Origin: Calditrichia bacterium | GTDB taxonomy: Bacteria > Calditrichota > Calditrichia > RBG-13-44-9 | DNA: 7,520 nucleotides | Direction: 5' to 3' | Assembly (NCBI GenBank): GCA_026991005.1 | Contig: JALXCH010000147.1 | Span: forward strand, 1-7,520 | Part shown: in pieces, positions 5,808 through 7,520 of the stretch | Numbering within the stretch: position 1 is the first letter of the stretch | Layout: each line of letters starts with the position of its first letter | Notes under the pieces: generated by a model | Seen by the model: only the letters and a program-made list of their open reading frames with translations | Databases searched by the model: none | What the model was told of the DNA's origin: nothing | Program-made: the position numbers and the translations under genes

Positions 5808-7520
5808 ATGAAGCGTTTGGTTTTGCGGTTATATCCGACCTGGATTTTTGTTCTGTTCTTTACTGCAGTTGCCTTTCCCCAACCATCCCGGCATTATACA
5901 CTCTCTTCATTATGGATTAAAACCTGTGAAGGGATCATGCCTGTGGATTTCGACCAGGATGGCAGGCAGGAACTGTTCATGGATGTCACCTCCCAGATTA
6001 ACATCCTGGATTCCCGGGGAGAGCACTATCTTGCCAGTTTTGTTAAAACGGGCTTCATGAAAAATTACATTATTCCCATTCCCACCGGTTCTCTGGATTC
6101 ACTTGCTTTTTTTATTTCCCATCAAACCACGAATGGAGTTCATTATGATTTGTGGCACCCGGCGGAAAAACCCGATAAAACGTTTCTCAAGAAAAATATA
6201 TTCTTCTTCCCCGGTAAAGATGTAGATGGGGATAATCAAATTCATTTAACTTTTAAACCGGTTTTTCGTATTCCTTATCGCCACGGGAGTTTTTTAAACA
6301 TTATCATTCTGGATAGCAGCAAGGACTGTGTGCGGCGGGGAATGATGGCTACCCTATTACCCGAGGGGAAAATAGTCTGGGAGTTTCTATTCGGGCCCCA
6401 GATTGCCAACATCCAGCTTACCGATGTGAACAGAGACAACCGTCCGGAACTTTTAATAAGCACTTACGCTCCGGATAATGGGGCGGAATGGAATGGATTT
6501 CCGGATGACTCCAGTTATGTATTCTTCGTCGATGCCCTGAATGGTCAACTGTTGTGGAGCCGGAAACTGGGAGGGATTTTTACCTCCTCCAGCGCAGTCG
6601 CCGCAGATATGACCGGGGACGGGGTGGATGAAATCGTTGCCTGGCGTTCCAGCGTGGCCGAGCCCGAAGATGGGCAGGATTTTGTTGCCCTGTTAGATCC
6701 CCGCGATGGACATATCCTGCAAAAACGTAGTTTCGGGGAAAAAACGCCGCGACAGAATTTTCATTGTAACGTTCGGGATATTGACCAGGATGGAAAAAAA
6801 GAACTGGTACTGGGCAATTTCGACGGGCTCATCCGGGTATTTAACGAGGATTTAAATGTAGAACAGTATTCCCGGAACTTCCACTCCGCGGTTCAGGTGC
6901 ATCAAATTACCGATCTGGATGGAGATGGAAACCTGGAAATTCTTGCCAGTACCGCTGACAAGAATTACCATATTTTAGATACTCATTTGCAACCCCTGTA
7001 CACAATCCCACTAAAACCGTATGAAAATCTGGTCACGATCAAAGGTTCGCGCAGAAGTTATTTAATTCAAACTGCCCCCAATCCTCAAAAAGATGACCGG
7101 AAATTGATTGTCCATCTCCTTCAATTCCGAAAAGCATCGCTGCTGCAACGGGAGAGACAAATCCCGGTATTTTTCCTGTTCGGCATTCTCTTTGTCCTCA
7201 CCCTGTGGGTGACCCGAAATCTGTACTTCAAACACTACCTGGGGAATATGCTCACTTTCTTTTTGACTACTGCGGGGGTCAAAGCTAATTTATTGATATT
7301 GAATAAAAAGGGAGAAATCCGGGAAATAGGAGAAAACATTGCCCGATTTTTTGAGCTATCCAGAGAAGCGTGTCTGGGTAAGAAACCACGGGAATGCTCA
7401 GAATTTTCGCGATATCCGGAAGTGACCAACCTGATCTCCTCTTTTCTGCAGCAGAGGAATTCCGGCCAAACAACCACGATTTCCATTACGACCTCCAGCG
7501 GGGAAATTACCCTGAAAGTT
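5808..7520 (+). CDS. Transmembrane sensor: propeller-like ectodomain, TM helix, PAS; 3'-truncated
   Basis: The frame is open from ATG 5808 to the window end (571 codons, no stop). Residues 1-22 form a signal peptide (Lys-Arg start, hydrophobic WIFVLFFTAVAF, A-V-A before a possible cut). The extracytoplasmic part carries FG-GAP/VCBS-like acidic repeats: DFDQDGRQELF (47-57), DVDGDN (138), DVNRDNRPELL (206), DMTGDGVDEIV (267), DIDQDGKKELV (324) and DLDGDGNLEIL (369). These probably bind calcium and mark blades of a beta-propeller. A transmembrane helix follows (about 452-470, IPVFFLFGILFVLTLWVT). A cytoplasmic PAS-like segment starts near 491 (NLLILNKKGEIREIGENIA, then FFELSREACLG). It is probably a signalling protein whose output domain, such as a histidine kinase or sigma-54 activator module, lies beyond the window. 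The ATG has GGAGG 15 nt upstream. Confidence 0.88.
   Translation, partial: MKRLVLRLYPTWIFVLFFTAVAFPQPSRHYTLSSLWIKTCEGIMPVDFDQDGRQELFMDVTSQINILDSRGEHYLASFVKTGFMKNYIIPIPTGSLDSLAFFISHQTTNGVHYDLWHPAEKPDKTFLKKNIFFFPGKDVDGDNQIHLTFKPVFRIPYRHGSFLNIIILDSSKDCVRRGMMATLLPEGKIVWEFLFGPQIANIQLTDVNRDNRPELLISTYAPDNGAEWNGFPDDSSYVFFVDALNGQLLWSRKLGGIFTSSSAVAADMTGDGVDEIVAWRSSVAEPEDGQDFVALLDPRDGHILQKRSFGEKTPRQNFHCNVRDIDQDGKKELVLGNFDGLIRVFNEDLNVEQYSRNFHSAVQVHQITDLDGDGNLEILASTADKNYHILDTHLQPLYTIPLKPYENLVTIKGSRRSYLIQTAPNPQKDDRKLIVHLLQFRKASLLQRERQIPVFFLFGILFVLTLWVTRNLYFKHYLGNMLTFFLTTAGVKANLLILNKKGEIREIGENIARFFELSREACLGKKPRECSEFSRYPEVTNLISSFLQQRNSGQTTTISITTSSGEITLKV

Noticed and set aside
5848..6060. Plus-strand 70-codon frame
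   Set aside because: It is a shifted frame within the sensor gene, whose own frame from 5808 stays open to the window end and carries the signal peptide and repeats.
6275..7486. Minus-strand frames in the sensor gene
   Set aside because: They are antisense shadows with no motif and no ribosome binding site seen.

Overview
The window looks like a chromosomal segment of a Gram-negative bacterium. It has two housekeeping-type flanks, pckA on the left and an Smr gene plus a membrane sensor on the right. Between them lies a lower-GC accessory stretch with many dispersed, hairpin-rich intergenic repeats. That repeat style (tgacgcttcgctcagaat-type and cacgaattggcacgaatt-type units) and the FG-GAP/VCBS-like sensor suggest the FCB group, for example a Calditrichota- or Ignavibacteria-like lineage. 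This is recognition by style, not proof.

Left part (2-1237, +): the C-terminal three quarters of ATP-dependent phosphoenolpyruvate carboxykinase, cut by the window edge. It is followed by about 600 bp of non-coding repeats (array A).

Middle (1853-4925): a complete AT-rich gene for an AAA ATPase of the AAA_14/DUF4143 type (+). Its start is preceded by a palindrome framed by two 13-bp direct repeats. Downstream are two more repeat arrays, B and C. Array B repeats the module order of array A, and array C carries a nearly identical copy of part of A, so the ATPase gene is bracketed by direct repeats. Next comes a minus-strand pair that looks like a toxin-antitoxin operon: a PIN-domain protein overlapping a 68-residue partner by 4 nt. 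A short in-frame ORF, possibly a gene remnant, lies just upstream of the pair. A further repeat unit lies beyond it.

Right part (5205-7520): a stand-alone Smr-domain gene (-) and, divergently, a large frame that is open to the window end (+, 571 codons visible). It encodes a signal peptide, DxDxDG-type propeller repeats, one transmembrane helix and the start of a PAS-like domain, so it is probably a transmembrane signalling protein whose output domain lies outside the window. A textbook sigma-70-type promoter precedes it. Its short leader can fold in two mutually exclusive ways, one of which covers the best Shine-Dalgarno sequence.

Taken together, the accessory genes (ATPase, PIN pair) sit between conserved genes, each bordered by the same repeat family. 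This suggests that the repeats mark or mediate the gain and loss of cargo here. No transposase, integrase, tRNA, rRNA or CRISPR array was seen.
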